The notes under the pieces: model-generated
What the model saw: only the letters and a program-made list of their open reading frames with translations
Told to the model about the DNA's origin: nothing
The model's database searches: none
Made by a program: the position numbers and the translations under genes
Shown: one piece after another, positions 24,769 to 32,541 of the stretch
Position numbering within the stretch: position 1 is the stretch's first letter
Layout: each line of letters opens with the position of its first letter
Assembly: GCF_014650695.1 (NCBI RefSeq)
Contig: NZ_BMVL01000015.1
Coordinates: forward strand, 76,497-128,356
DNA length: 51,860 nucleotides
Direction of reading: 5' to 3'
Source of the DNA: Streptomyces avidinii
Lineage (GTDB): Bacteria; Actinomycetota; Actinomycetes; Streptomycetales; Streptomycetaceae

Positions 24769-26154
24769 ATGACGATCAACGGCGGTATTTCCTTCTGGTA
24801 CGCGTCCGAGCGAGCCGGCACCGCGCCCGCCCCACCCCGCGCGCCCCTCACCGGTGACGCCACCGCCGACGTCGTCATCATCGGCGGCGGCTACACCGGC
24901 CTGTGGACGGCCTATTACCTGAAGAGGGCCGCCCCCGACCTCCGCGTCACCGTGCTGGAGCAGAAGTTCTGCGGCTACGGCGCCTCCGGCCGCAACGGCG
25001 GCTGGCTCTACAACGGCATCGCCGGCCGCGACCGGTACGCCGCCCTCCACGGCACCGACGCCGCCCGTCGCCTCCAGCACGCCATGAACGAGACCGTCAC
25101 CGAGGTCATCGGCGTCGCCGCAAAGGAGGGCATCGACGCCGACATCCACCGCGGCGGCGTCCTCGAAGTCGCCCGTACCCCCGCCCAACTCGCCCGACTG
25201 AAGGCCTTCCACGCCCACGAGGTCGACTTCGGCGAGAGCGACCGCGAGCTCCTCGACGCCCCCGCCACCCGCGCCCGCATCGACATCGCCGACGCCGTCG
25301 GCTCCAGCTGGAGCCCGCACGGCGCCCGCATCCACCCCCTGAAGCTCGTCAAGGGCCTGGCCGCCGCCGTCGAGGCCCTCGGGGTGGTCATCCACGAGTC
25401 CACTCCGGTCACCGAGATCGCCCCGCGCCGCGCCGTCACCCCGTACGGCACGGTCCGTGCCCCCTACGTACTGCGCTGCACCGAGGGCTTCACCGCCGCC
25501 CTCAAGGGCCAGAAGCGCTCCTGGCTCCCGATGAACTCCTCGATGATCGTGACGGCCCCCCTCCCGCCCGAGACCTGGTCCCGGCTGGGCTGGTCGGACA
25601 GCACGCTGCTCGGCGACATGGCCCACGCGTACATGTACGCCCAGCGCACCGCCGACGACCGGATCGCGATCGGCGGGCGCGGGGTCCCGTACCGCTTCGG
25701 CTCCCGTACCGACAACGACGGCCGCACCCAGCCGGCCACCGTCTCCGCCCTGACCACCCTCCTGACCTCCTTCTTCCCGCAGCTCGCCGGTACGGAGATC
25801 AGCCACGCCTGGTCCGGCGTGCTCGGCGTGCCCCGCGACTGGTGCGCCACCGTCACCCTGGACCGCACCTCGGGCCTGGGCTGGGCCGGCGGCTACGTCG
25901 GCTCGGGCGTCGCCACCGCCAACCTCGCGGCCCGCACCCTGCGCGACCTGGTCCTCGGCGAGTCCACCGAACTGACCACCCTCCCCTGGGTGAACCACCG
26001 CGTCCGCCGCTGGGAGCCGGAGCCCTTCCGCTGGCTCGGCGTCCAGGCCCTCTACGCCGCCTACCGCGAGGCGGACCGCCGCGAGACCGCCGGCCACACC
26101 CCGACGACCGCCCCCCTGGCCCGCCTGGCCGACCGCATCTCGGGCCGCCACTGA
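24769..26154 (+). CDS. FAD-dependent amino acid/polyamine oxidoreductase (DadA/PuuB-like)
   Basis: A 461-residue DAO-family flavoprotein. The FAD-binding Rossmann motif is VVIIGGGYTGLWTAYYL near residues 35-51, followed by VLEQKFCGYGASGRNGGW, typical of gamma-glutamylputrescine oxidase and related enzymes. The C-terminal flavin loop is GWAGGYVGSGVATANLAA. It should oxidise an amine or amino acid, producing aldehyde or keto acid, ammonia and peroxide or reduced quinone. The ATG at 24,769 has no strong ribosome-binding site. A strong terminator follows, then the att site of the integrated element. Confidence 0.88.
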   Translation: MTINGGISFWYASERAGTAPAPPRAPLTGDATADVVIIGGGYTGLWTAYYLKRAAPDLRVTVLEQKFCGYGASGRNGGWLYNGIAGRDRYAALHGTDAARRLQHAMNETVTEVIGVAAKEGIDADIHRGGVLEVARTPAQLARLKAFHAHEVDFGESDRELLDAPATRARIDIADAVGSSWSPHGARIHPLKLVKGLAAAVEALGVVIHESTPVTEIAPRRAVTPYGTVRAPYVLRCTEGFTAALKGQKRSWLPMNSSMIVTAPLPPETWSRLGWSDSTLLGDMAHAYMYAQRTADDRIAIGGRGVPYRFGSRTDNDGRTQPATVSALTTLLTSFFPQLAGTEISHAWSGVLGVPRDWCATVTLDRTSGLGWAGGYVGSGVATANLAARTLRDLVLGESTELTTLPWVNHRVRRWEPEPFRWLGVQALYAAYREADRRETAGHTPTTAPLARLADRISGRH

Positions 26155-26169
26155 CCCCGGAAACGCGAA

Positions 26170-26199
26170 AACCCCGGCTCACGGATCTGAGCCGGGGTT
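26170..26199 (+). terminator. hairpin terminator after oxidoreductase gene
   Basis: AACCCCGGCTCA and TGAGCCGGGGTT form a perfect 12-bp stem with a six-base loop immediately before the left attachment site. Confidence 0.85.
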
Positions 26200-26203
26200 C
26201 CGA

Positions 26204-26249
26204 TGGGGCCCCCTGTCGGATTCGAACCGACGACCTACGCATTACAAGT
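26204..26249. other. left attachment site (46-bp direct repeat)
   Basis: Identical over 46 bases to 41,274-41,319. It contains the 3' half of tRNA-Thr from the anticodon loop to the acceptor end on the minus strand, without the 5' half, so it is not a functional tRNA. It marks the left edge of the integrated element. The 409 bases from here to the first cargo gene contain no convincing gene. Confidence 0.93.
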
Positions 26250-26658
26250 TGTCCGATCGCCTTCCACCGCGATCCGTAGGCGTCCCAGTGGTACCCAAGC
26301 CCCTGGTCAGGCCCCATTGCGTACGTAGGCGGACTCCTCTGCATAGTCAGGGATCAAGTCCCAACTGAGCCCGCGACTGAGACCCGCTCGGGGAACGGCG
26401 CCATCCATTGCAGCTTGGACTCACCACAGGGAGAACCTGGTTGAGAGCTTGAGAGCGTACTGATCTTGATACGTCCGGAGCCCCCATGCTCGCCGGACAG
26501 ACCCAGCCTGTGCCCGTGGCGATGGCCCGAGGAGTTGTCAGACCCTCACCCCATACTTGGGAGGAGAGGACGCGCTTGGATCCGCCCAACTCATCACGCT
26601 GGGGGACCAGGCAGAACAATCGGTAGTCGGGAGTTCACTCGGGGGCTAGCATGACGCC

Positions 26659-27571
26659 ATGTTGAAGCGTAGTCTCATATTCCATCGCTGGGGCTCTGTC
26701 GCGGGCAAGCCCGATTTCATCCCGACTGACGTCGCTACTGCGCTGGCGGCTGCCATCTCCGCCGACAGTGAATTCGCCATCCTGGATTCTGGCGACGCTG
26801 TTACTGCAGTCGAGGTCGTGGACGTCGGCCTTGGGACTAGCCCCACAAATCTCAGGCTCTTTGCCCTGCGCGGCGCCGACGATCGACCCTTCAAGTGGGA
26901 CAGCCAAGGAAGCGTCAGTCCGATCTCGTTGAGGGATAGCGAATATCCGGCCGATGTGAGCCATGTGTCCATTTGGCCGGACGGAACATGCGCCCATGAC
27001 TACGCGAAAAACGTGCCGAGGATCTCACGCCTCTCGTCATTCTTGCGCCGAAAGCTGAACTCTCACGTGAAATTCGACGCCCTCTACAGGGAAGACACCC
27101 GAGAAAAGCTCAAGGCAATGGAAGGACAACTGAGGTCCGTAGAAGTGGCGATGACCAGAAGGGGAGGAGAGGCGTCCAGCGGCGGTGTTTTCGGCACCCT
27201 AATTCCGGAGAATTTTGGAGACAAGGCCCCTTCCATTCGATTCACGCTGGGAATGGGCAGGTATGGACCTCGAGACCGCTACCTTGATGGCGAGACAGAG
27301 GAGCAGGTCTTCTCCCTCGCAGAACAGGGCAGACGATTTCGTTAGCAACATGGTCATTCGGGGTAAAAGTCGCTCCTCTGGCCGCGTTGAGACCATCAAC
27401 CTGCTGCACGAACGGCTTCAAGTCCCGGTCGAATTCCGGCAGAGCGCCACCGTCTCGTCCATGCCAGAGCCTGCCGACGTTTTCTTGGAGCTCGACCAAG
27501 CCTACAAGGAGTTTCTGCGCGACGGAAAGCTCGCCTCCGCAGTGCAGGGTGAGAAGATGCGCAGTAAGTGA
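26659..27571 (+). pseudogene. hypothetical cargo gene split by a frameshift
   Basis: A protein of about 303 residues is encoded in two frames. The first frame runs from ATG 26,659 to a stop at 27,345 (228 residues). The second continues to 27,571 (ending GKLASAVQGEKMRSK). A shift near 27,326-27,331 joins them smoothly as EEQVFSLAEQ followed by ADDFVSNMVIRGKSR, which reads as one natural helix. So either one extra G disrupts the gene or the ribosome shifts by +1 there. I do not recognise the family. Visible features are SHVSIWPDGTCAHDY and a helical DALYREDTREKLKAMEGQLRSV. GC is clearly lower than in the host genes. Confidence 0.6.
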
Positions 27572-27590
27572 GAAAACACGCCAGGGGGGC

Positions 27591-28097
27591 ATGACCATGG
27601 GGGCATTGCGGTGGATCGATAGGCACATCTGGTTCGTCCCGATTTTCTTTTTCATCGGTGTCGAACTTGCGCTAATCGTCACAGATTTGGTCAGGCGCGA
27701 ACCTTTCCTACTCGCTGCGGTTGCCGCGGAGAAGAGGAAGGAAATCTACACTTCACTCACTGGCTCGTCCAGCGGACTGCTGGGCTTCACGCTGGCAGCA
27801 GTCGCCATCCTTGCCGCCTTCGGCCCGCGCGCAACACAAAATCATGAGCAGCAAACACGAGAAACCGCACTGGCGGATGCACGGGTGGGAATCAGCAAAG
27901 CACTCCTAGCCACTGCCCTCATGCTAATGACAGTCCTCGTAATCGCGACGGTAAGCCTCGGAGTTGACGTCGGGAAAACTGGAGGTTTGGCCGTAACTAG
28001 CCTCACACTCGCCGCTGGTACAGCTAGCGTGGTTGGGCTCTTGGTCAGCGGTGCGGGACTGACCCTTTCCCTGATCGAGAGAGGGGGCAGGAGCTGA
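27591..28097 (+). CDS. four-TM hypothetical membrane protein, cargo
   Basis: A 168-residue integral membrane protein with four predicted helices: about 10-33 (IWFVPIFFFIGVELALIVTD), 58-78 (SGLLGFTLAAVAILAAFG), 100-122 (ALLATALMLMTVLVIATVSL) and 130-160 (LTLAAGTASVVGLLVSGAGL). A polar, Gln/Glu/Arg-rich loop separates helices 2 and 3. It starts 19 bases after the frameshifted gene, at ATG 27,591 or 27,597, with an AGGGGGG run upstream. Small membrane proteins paired with a soluble protein at an element's edge are often defence or immunity genes, but nothing here proves that. Confidence 0.65.
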   Translation: MTMGALRWIDRHIWFVPIFFFIGVELALIVTDLVRREPFLLAAVAAEKRKEIYTSLTGSSSGLLGFTLAAVAILAAFGPRATQNHEQQTRETALADARVGISKALLATALMLMTVLVIATVSLGVDVGKTGGLAVTSLTLAAGTASVVGLLVSGAGLTLSLIERGGRS

Positions 28098-28205
28098 ATC
28101 GCGAATTCCGCTACCAAACCCTGCGCCGGTTCAGTTCTAACCGGGTCAAGAAGCGATACGAGTGGGCGTCGGAGGTCTGTACTGGATCCGACGCCCGTAT
28201 CTCGA

Positions 28206-28859
28206 TCAAGGTCCCGTGATGAGACGGCTGGTGAAGCCGTCGGAGCGGAGCCGGTCGTACGCCGCGGACACAGCAGGCGGCACGTCTTGGTGGATCAAGA
28301 ATCCCTGCTGTGGGTAGATCAACAGCCGCTGAAGCGCGCCAACGAGCATGTCAAAGACCAATTGCGGATCCTGGATCGAGTCAACGTACTCAATGAGCGT
28401 CATCGTCGTAGACGCACTGACGATCCCTACCTCTGGCCAGATCTTGCAGGCTGTCGCATAGGATCGCCGTTCCTCGTAGGGCTTGCTGACCAGTAGCACC
28501 GATTCAACGTGGACTCCGCGCTCAACAAGTAGCGATCGGGAAAGGCGGATGTTCTCTCCCGTGTTCCGCGCCTTTGGCTCCACAAGGATCGCGGAGTCAG
28601 GAACGCCCAACTGCAGAGCTCGCTCGCGGTAGTGCTCCGCCTCTCCCCGAGGCATCCGCTCGCGGGTCGTACGGCTTGTGGCTCCGGTGAAGACGATCAG
28701 CGGCGCCATGTCCCGTTGGTACAGGGCAACCGTGGCATCAGCGACTCCGAGATCATGACTACCCAGGCCGATGGCCACGGAGCAGGGCCGCGGCTCGTGG
28801 TGCATCTGTTGGAAGTCCCACAGCTGCTCGGCGTCGGCCCAGTTCTGCGCGGAGATCAT
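28206..28859 (-). CDS. YdcF-like DUF218 family protein
   Basis: A 217-residue protein of the DUF218/YdcF fold. It has VAIGLGSHDLGVADATVALY, PLIVFTGATSRTTRERMPRG, EAEHYRERALQLGVPDSAIL and the characteristic ARNTGENIRLSRSLL. The start at 28,859 follows AGGAGG and overlaps the gntR stop as ATGA, so it is translated with the repressor. No signal peptide or membrane helix is present, unlike many chromosomal YdcF proteins. Its function in the element is unknown; a nucleotide- or SAM-related role is only a guess from the fold. Confidence 0.82.
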   Translation of the reverse strand: MISAQNWADAEQLWDFQQMHHEPRPCSVAIGLGSHDLGVADATVALYQRDMAPLIVFTGATSRTTRERMPRGEAEHYRERALQLGVPDSAILVEPKARNTGENIRLSRSLLVERGVHVESVLLVSKPYEERRSYATACKIWPEVGIVSASTTMTLIEYVDSIQDPQLVFDMLVGALQRLLIYPQQGFLIHQDVPPAVSAAYDRLRSDGFTSRLITGP

Positions 28860-29644
28860 AGTGTTGCCTCCTGAGCCGAGTCGGGAACCTTGAAGTCGTA
28901 GGCCCATGCAAACCGCGTGGCAGCATGCGTGCCGACAGCGAACTCCACGACCGTGCCGTCCGCTGTGTACGTGGTCCGGTGCAATTCAACGACCCATTCA
29001 CCGGGCGCCAGCTGGAGCAGGGCCGCCTCTTCCTGTGTCGCAACCCTCGCAAACAGTTCCTCACGCATGTGGTCGATCTCGTAGCCGGCGTCGTACAGAA
29101 CTCGGAAGCCGCCGCCCCGGCCGGCCGGGCCCGGGCTCGGGTCAACGATGCGCGTTCCCTCGACGTGTTCGGGCCGGTAGTAGCTGGTCAGCGTGTGGGT
29201 CGGCTGGTCGCCTTCCTTCACGAGCCTGGCTCGCGCGTACACCTCAGCACCCTCGGGAAGCCCGTGTGCCGCAGCCACCAGCGAAGGCGCCGGCACGCGG
29301 CTGACGCTCTGCGTCTGCTCGCCGCGCTTGTAGGCCCGGCCCGAAGCGACGCGGTCGGCGATGAACGCGACCTCGTCGCCATCTCGCCACTTCGCCTTGT
29401 CGTACCGAGCGATGCCGAGTCGCTTCAGCGGCGCCTGCTCCCGTACGACCGTCCCGTGGCCCCGTGAAGAGGTCACCAGCCCTTCGGCTTCGAGGGCCTT
29501 GTACGCCGCGTGGACGGTGGACTTCGAGCCCTCGCCCGCATCCACCAGGTCTCGGATGTGCGGTAGCTGCTGGCCAGGGGCGTAGTCGCCTCGCCTGATC
29601 TGTTCAGCCAGCTTGTCGGCCAGCTCTCGCCACTTGGGTGCCAC
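28856..29644 (-). CDS. GntR/HutC-family repressor (KorSA-like)
   Basis: A 262-residue transcription factor: winged helix-turn-helix at residues 1-75 (WRELADKLAEQIRRGDYAPG, then STVHAAYKALEAEGLVTSSRGHGTVV) and a UTRA-type ligand domain at about 95-250 (TLTSYYRPEHVEGT, VVELHRTTYTADGTVVEFA). The GTG start follows AAGGGAG. HutC-type repressors such as KorSA of pSAM2 keep AICE excision and transfer genes silent. Three palindromes just upstream are the likely operators and would control both this gene and the divergent transfer operon. Confidence 0.9.
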   Translation of the reverse strand: MAPKWRELADKLAEQIRRGDYAPGQQLPHIRDLVDAGEGSKSTVHAAYKALEAEGLVTSSRGHGTVVREQAPLKRLGIARYDKAKWRDGDEVAFIADRVASGRAYKRGEQTQSVSRVPAPSLVAAAHGLPEGAEVYARARLVKEGDQPTHTLTSYYRPEHVEGTRIVDPSPGPAGRGGGFRVLYDAGYEIDHMREELFARVATQEEAALLQLAPGEWVVELHRTTYTADGTVVEFAVGTHAATRFAWAYDFKVPDSAQEATL

Positions 29645-29674
29645 GCGAACTCCCTTCGATGGGTCCAGTCAAAC

Positions 29675-29750
29675 ACAGTCCCAGGACTGTTGACAGTCCT
29701 GGGACTGCGAGTCCATAGTCATCCACAGCGGTTCACAGTCCTAGGACAGC
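29675..29750. promoter_or_regulatory. three GntR-type palindromic operators
   Basis: ACAGTCCCAGGACTGT at 29,675-29,690, ACAGTCCTGGGACTGC at 29,693-29,708 and ACAGTCCTAGGACAGC at 29,735-29,750. The first two are 18 bases apart and the third 42 further on. They lie 31-106 bases upstream of the repressor start and face the transfer operon. Confidence 0.8.
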
Positions 29751-29831
29751 GAACCAGGGAGGGCCTTCTTTGGGCTGCTCTCGGCGCCCGGAGAGCTCCG
29801 AAAGGACCAGCTCGAAGGAAGCGGCGGTTCC

Positions 29832-29852
29832 TTAAGAACTCAACAGTGGACA
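29832..29852 (+). promoter_or_regulatory. rrn boxA-like leader motif
   Basis: TTAAGAACTCAACAGTGGAC resembles the GAGAACTCAAYAGTG boxA antitermination element of actinobacterial rRNA leaders as I remember it. It sits in the 398-base gap (29,645-30,042) between the operators and the first transfer gene. The rest of that gap has hairpins but no convincing gene. Confidence 0.45.
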
Positions 29853-29975
29853 CCAAATTGATCTTCGACCTTCCGGCTCAGCCGGACCGGTTGCCTCCTC
29901 CGCCCGTCCGGTGCATAGCGCCGTACGGGCGGGGTTTGAGGGGAGCCGGAGTTCTTCCTGTTCCACAACGACGTG

Positions 29976-30003
29976 CAGCCCCGGTGCGGGAACACCGGGG
30001 CTG
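29976..30003 (+). terminator. leader hairpin before the transfer operon
   Basis: CAGCCCCGGTG and CACCGGGGCTG form a perfect 11-bp stem around six bases, 40 bases before the first transfer gene. It is followed by CTGTTCGGG rather than a T-run, so it could be an attenuator or RNA-stabilising structure. A weaker hairpin (CCGCCCGT/ACGGGCGG) precedes it at 29,900-29,932. Confidence 0.5.
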
Positions 30004-30042
30004 CTGTTCGGGCCCGTTCCTCTACCGAAGGAGCTAGACCCA

Positions 30043-30315
30043 ATGAAGTCCATCGTTGCACTTCAGGACGCTGTTACGCCGTGGTCCGACGGTTTGGAGC
30101 CGTTGGACGCGGAGCTGGATGCGATTGAGTGGGAGCTGCCGCTGATCCTGGCGGAGGTCGACCTCCTCGACGCGGAGATCACCGTGCTGGACCGTACGCC
30201 GTCCGAGGTGGACGAGCGGCGGATCCGTCGGGCCCGCCGCAAGGTCCTCGCGGCCCGGCGGGACCTGACCAATCAGGCCGTGGCCGCCGCGGGCATGGCG
30301 GGCGGTGCCGCATGA
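30043..30315 (+). CDS. DUF6284-like small element protein
   Basis: A 90-residue acidic-then-basic helical protein: IVALQDAVTPWSDGLEPLDA, ELPLILAEVDLLDAEITVLD, then RRIRRARRKVLAARRDLTNQ. It matches the DUF6284 proteins that open AICE transfer operons, as I recall them. The start follows GAAGGAG. Its stop overlaps the next ATG as ATGA, beginning a tightly coupled operon that runs to traB. Function unknown. Confidence 0.75.
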   Translation: MKSIVALQDAVTPWSDGLEPLDAELDAIEWELPLILAEVDLLDAEITVLDRTPSEVDERRIRRARRKVLAARRDLTNQAVAAAGMAGGAA

Positions 30316-30653
30316 ACACACCGATGCCCCTCTCGTCCATGGCCGCGCCGCTGATGGCGCTGCGCATCTTCGCCGACGAGTACCGGCACCTGCCGGCGCC
30401 GTGCGTGTCGATCTCCACCGTCTACCCCGACCTGCTGGAGCTGTCCTTCCACGACGATGCCGACGGGTTCGAGACCTGGTGTCAGGCACTCCGGATTCGC
30501 CCCCGAGCGGTGCAGCACAGCGTTCACAGCGACGGCCGCACCAGCGTCATGAAGGCCGTGACCAACTACTCCGGCGGCCCCGTGAAGCTGATCTGCTTCA
30601 CCACGATCCCCGCCCCGGATGACGTGCGTTCACAGGCGGAGGTCGGGTCGTGA
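30312..30653 (+). CDS. hypothetical element protein, 113 aa
   Basis: A small mixed alpha/beta protein (MALRIFADEYRHLPAPCVSI, then LLELSFHDDADGFETWCQAL) with no signal or membrane segment. It overlaps both neighbours by four bases. I have seen similar proteins only in AICE transfer regions and cannot assign a role. Confidence 0.72.
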   Translation: MNTPMPLSSMAAPLMALRIFADEYRHLPAPCVSISTVYPDLLELSFHDDADGFETWCQALRIRPRAVQHSVHSDGRTSVMKAVTNYSGGPVKLICFTTIPAPDDVRSQAEVGS

Positions 30654-31645
30654 ACCGTGTTCAGATCCGTTCATCCGAGCGTGCGCTGTCCGTGGGGACG
30701 TGGCTGATCGTCGGCGGAGCGATGCTCTACTCCGTCCTCACCGTCACCCCGCTCATGGCCGCCCACACGCCGGCCGCATGGCGGTGGACGGCTCCGATCC
30801 TGCCGCTCGTCGTGGATGCGGCGGTGGTGATCGTGGTCCGGCTCGACTCCGTCCTCGCCCGTCTCGGCGGGCACGGCGGTGCCTGGCCGGTCGCCCTGCG
30901 GTGGATGACCGGCACCATGACCCTCGCCCTCAACGTAGGCGTATCCGCGCTGGCCGGGGACCTTGTCGGGGTCGCCGTGCACTCCGTCGCACCGCTCCTC
31001 CTGATCGTCACTGCGGAAGCTGGCCTCGCCTACAGGCGGGCCCTGACCGCCGCAGTCCTGGCCGTGGAAACCCGCAAGCGCGCCGAGCAGGACGCCCAGG
31101 AAGAGGCGGCGGCGGAGCGGGAGGAGAACCGGCTCCGGGCCGCTCGTGAACAACGCGAGCACGAGGCAGCCATCGCCCGTGAACAGCGTGAACACGAGGC
31201 CCACCTGACCCGTGAGGAGGCCGCCCGTCAGGACCGCATCCGGCGCGAAGAAGCCGAACGACTGGAGGCTGCTGAGCGGGCGGAGCGGGAAGCGGCTGAA
31301 CGCCGTGAACAGATCCGTGAACAGCAGCAGGCCGAGCGTGAACGCCTTGAACGCCAAGCCTTGCAGCAGCGCGAGTTGGAGGCCCGGGAGCGGGCCGAGC
31401 GTGAGCGCCGTGAACAGGCTCGTGAACAGGAGCGGATGGAGCGTGAACGCGCCGCCCTCCTCGCCGCGGGCCCGCCGCAGGTGAAGCTGCCGGAGGAGCA
31501 GGCCCGCGCAACCGTGGCTGCCGCGTTCGCGGCCGGGGTGCCGGTGCGGGTCGCTGCGGAGCTGTCCGGCTGGTCGGTGGGCTGGGCCTCGGCCCGCTAC
31601 CAGGAGCACCGCGACGGCAACGCCGCCGCTCCGGCTCTCGGCTGA
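30650..31645 (+). CDS. SpdB-like transfer protein with coiled coil (DUF2637)
   Basis: A 331-residue membrane protein. Residues 1-130 contain four helices of the DUF2637 type (VGTWLIVGGAMLYSVLTVTP, ILPLVVDAAVVIVVRL, ALNVGVSALAGDLVG, APLLLIVTAEAGLAY). Residues about 140-275 are an unbroken, highly charged coiled coil of Glu, Arg, Gln and Ala. A C-terminal helix-turn-helix-like part follows (ARATVAAAFAAGVPVRVAAE, then LSGWSVGWASARYQEHRDG). Spd proteins spread the element between mycelial compartments after TraB-mediated transfer. GTG start overlapped by the upstream stop; its own stop overlaps the next gene as TGATG. Confidence 0.85.
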   Translation: MNRVQIRSSERALSVGTWLIVGGAMLYSVLTVTPLMAAHTPAAWRWTAPILPLVVDAAVVIVVRLDSVLARLGGHGGAWPVALRWMTGTMTLALNVGVSALAGDLVGVAVHSVAPLLLIVTAEAGLAYRRALTAAVLAVETRKRAEQDAQEEAAAEREENRLRAAREQREHEAAIAREQREHEAHLTREEAARQDRIRREEAERLEAAERAEREAAERREQIREQQQAERERLERQALQQRELEARERAERERREQAREQERMERERAALLAAGPPQVKLPEEQARATVAAAFAAGVPVRVAAELSGWSVGWASARYQEHRDGNAAAPALG

Positions 31646-32001
31646 TGAGCGCCCTTCCGGTCTACCGCTGGCGGCTCGCCCCTGAGGGGCTGGCCACTCG
31701 CCGTCAGCTCCGCGCCGCCGGGCTGCGGCCCGGCGGCCAGGACGTCGTCGCCCAACTGGAGCGGCCCCGCCGGCGGCGGGGCCCGCTGGTCGCCTACCTC
31801 TACCGGATCGACCTCGCGAAGCCGGTCCGGCCGATGACATCGAATCGGTGGGCGGCCCTGGCCAAAGCGGATGCCGCCCGCCGCCGGTGCCCCGTCTGCC
31901 GCGACCACCTCCCGTACGTGATCCCGACCTCGCTCGGCATGTGCAACGCCTGCCACGACTTCCCTGAACAGCGCGCCGCCCGAACCCTGACTGCTGCCTG
32001 A
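31645..32001 (+). CDS. hypothetical element protein with two CxxC pairs
   Basis: A 118-residue basic protein. The N-terminal half opens YRWRLAPEGLATRRQLRAAG and LRPGGQDVVAQLERPRRRR. The C-terminal half has CPVCRDHLPY and MCNACHDF, a likely zinc ribbon. It is part of the coupled transfer operon, and similar RRQLR-containing proteins recur in AICEs. A nucleic-acid-binding role is possible. Confidence 0.72.
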   Translation: MSALPVYRWRLAPEGLATRRQLRAAGLRPGGQDVVAQLERPRRRRGPLVAYLYRIDLAKPVRPMTSNRWAALAKADAARRRCPVCRDHLPYVIPTSLGMCNACHDFPEQRAARTLTAA

Positions 32002-32013
32002 AGGAGTTCTGCT

Positions 32014-32541
32014 GTGTCTCGCCGTACCCGCACACACACCGCCAAGGGCGCCGCGCCCACCGTGCACATCCCCCGCCAGCGCGGCCACCGCCACGGGCCG
32101 CAGGTCATCGTGGTCGTCTCCGAGGAGCCCACCCTGACCGCCCGCGCCACGGCTGCGACGGGCCGCTGGGTGTGGAAGCACCGCCGCACCTGGGCCCCGA
32201 CCGGCCTCGCGCTCCTGCTACTGCCCGTGACCGGCGTCGTTCACCTGATCACGCCGTGGGCCGCTCTCGTCGCGGCCCCGGCCGCCGCGGCCCCGTTGGC
32301 GGTCCTGGGGTGGAAGGCCAAGGGCCGCCCCGGCCGGACCCGCGCCGAGGCCTCGTGGCTGACCATCCTGGCCGCCCTCGCCACGGCCGGACTCACCTGG
32401 TTCTCCCTGGCCCTGTGGGCCGGACCGTTCGTGCCCGCGCTGATGGGGCTGTGGTCGCTGACCACGCTCGCCGCCCAGGTCATCTGGTTGATCAGCCGCC
32501 GCTCCACCACTGCCGTCACCGCTCCTGAGGGGACCCGCTGA
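32014..32541 (+). CDS. two- to four-TM element membrane protein
   Basis: A 175-residue protein with a basic N-terminus (residues 1-55) and membrane helices at about 60-100 (TGLALLLLPVTGVVHLI, PWAALVAAPAAAAPLAVLGW) and 115-160 (WLTILAALATAGLTWFSLAL, LWSLTTLAAQVIWLIS). The GTG start has AAGGAG upstream, and the stop overlaps the next start. Position between spdB and traB suggests an Spd-type helper of intramycelial spread. Confidence 0.72.
   Translation: MSRRTRTHTAKGAAPTVHIPRQRGHRHGPQVIVVVSEEPTLTARATAATGRWVWKHRRTWAPTGLALLLLPVTGVVHLITPWAALVAAPAAAAPLAVLGWKAKGRPGRTRAEASWLTILAALATAGLTWFSLALWAGPFVPALMGLWSLTTLAAQVIWLISRRSTTAVTAPEGTR

Noticed and set aside
23023..26151. Minus-strand open frame of over 1,000 codons extending upstream of the APH-type kinase
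   Set aside because: Only the part to 23,919 matches the kinase family. The rest crosses the tandem repeats and the antisense of the oxidoreductase gene.
26204..26290. Second tRNA-Thr gene at the left att site
   Set aside because: Only the 3' half matches. The sequence after the anticodon loop cannot form the D arm or acceptor stem.
26347..26619. 90-residue minus-strand open frame near the left att site
   Set aside because: No family features, no ribosome-binding site and no coupling to a neighbour.
29690..30037. Open frame across the repressor operators and transfer leader
   Set aside because: It runs through palindromes and hairpins, and its composition is Arg/Pro-rich noise. Regulatory use of the region is better supported.
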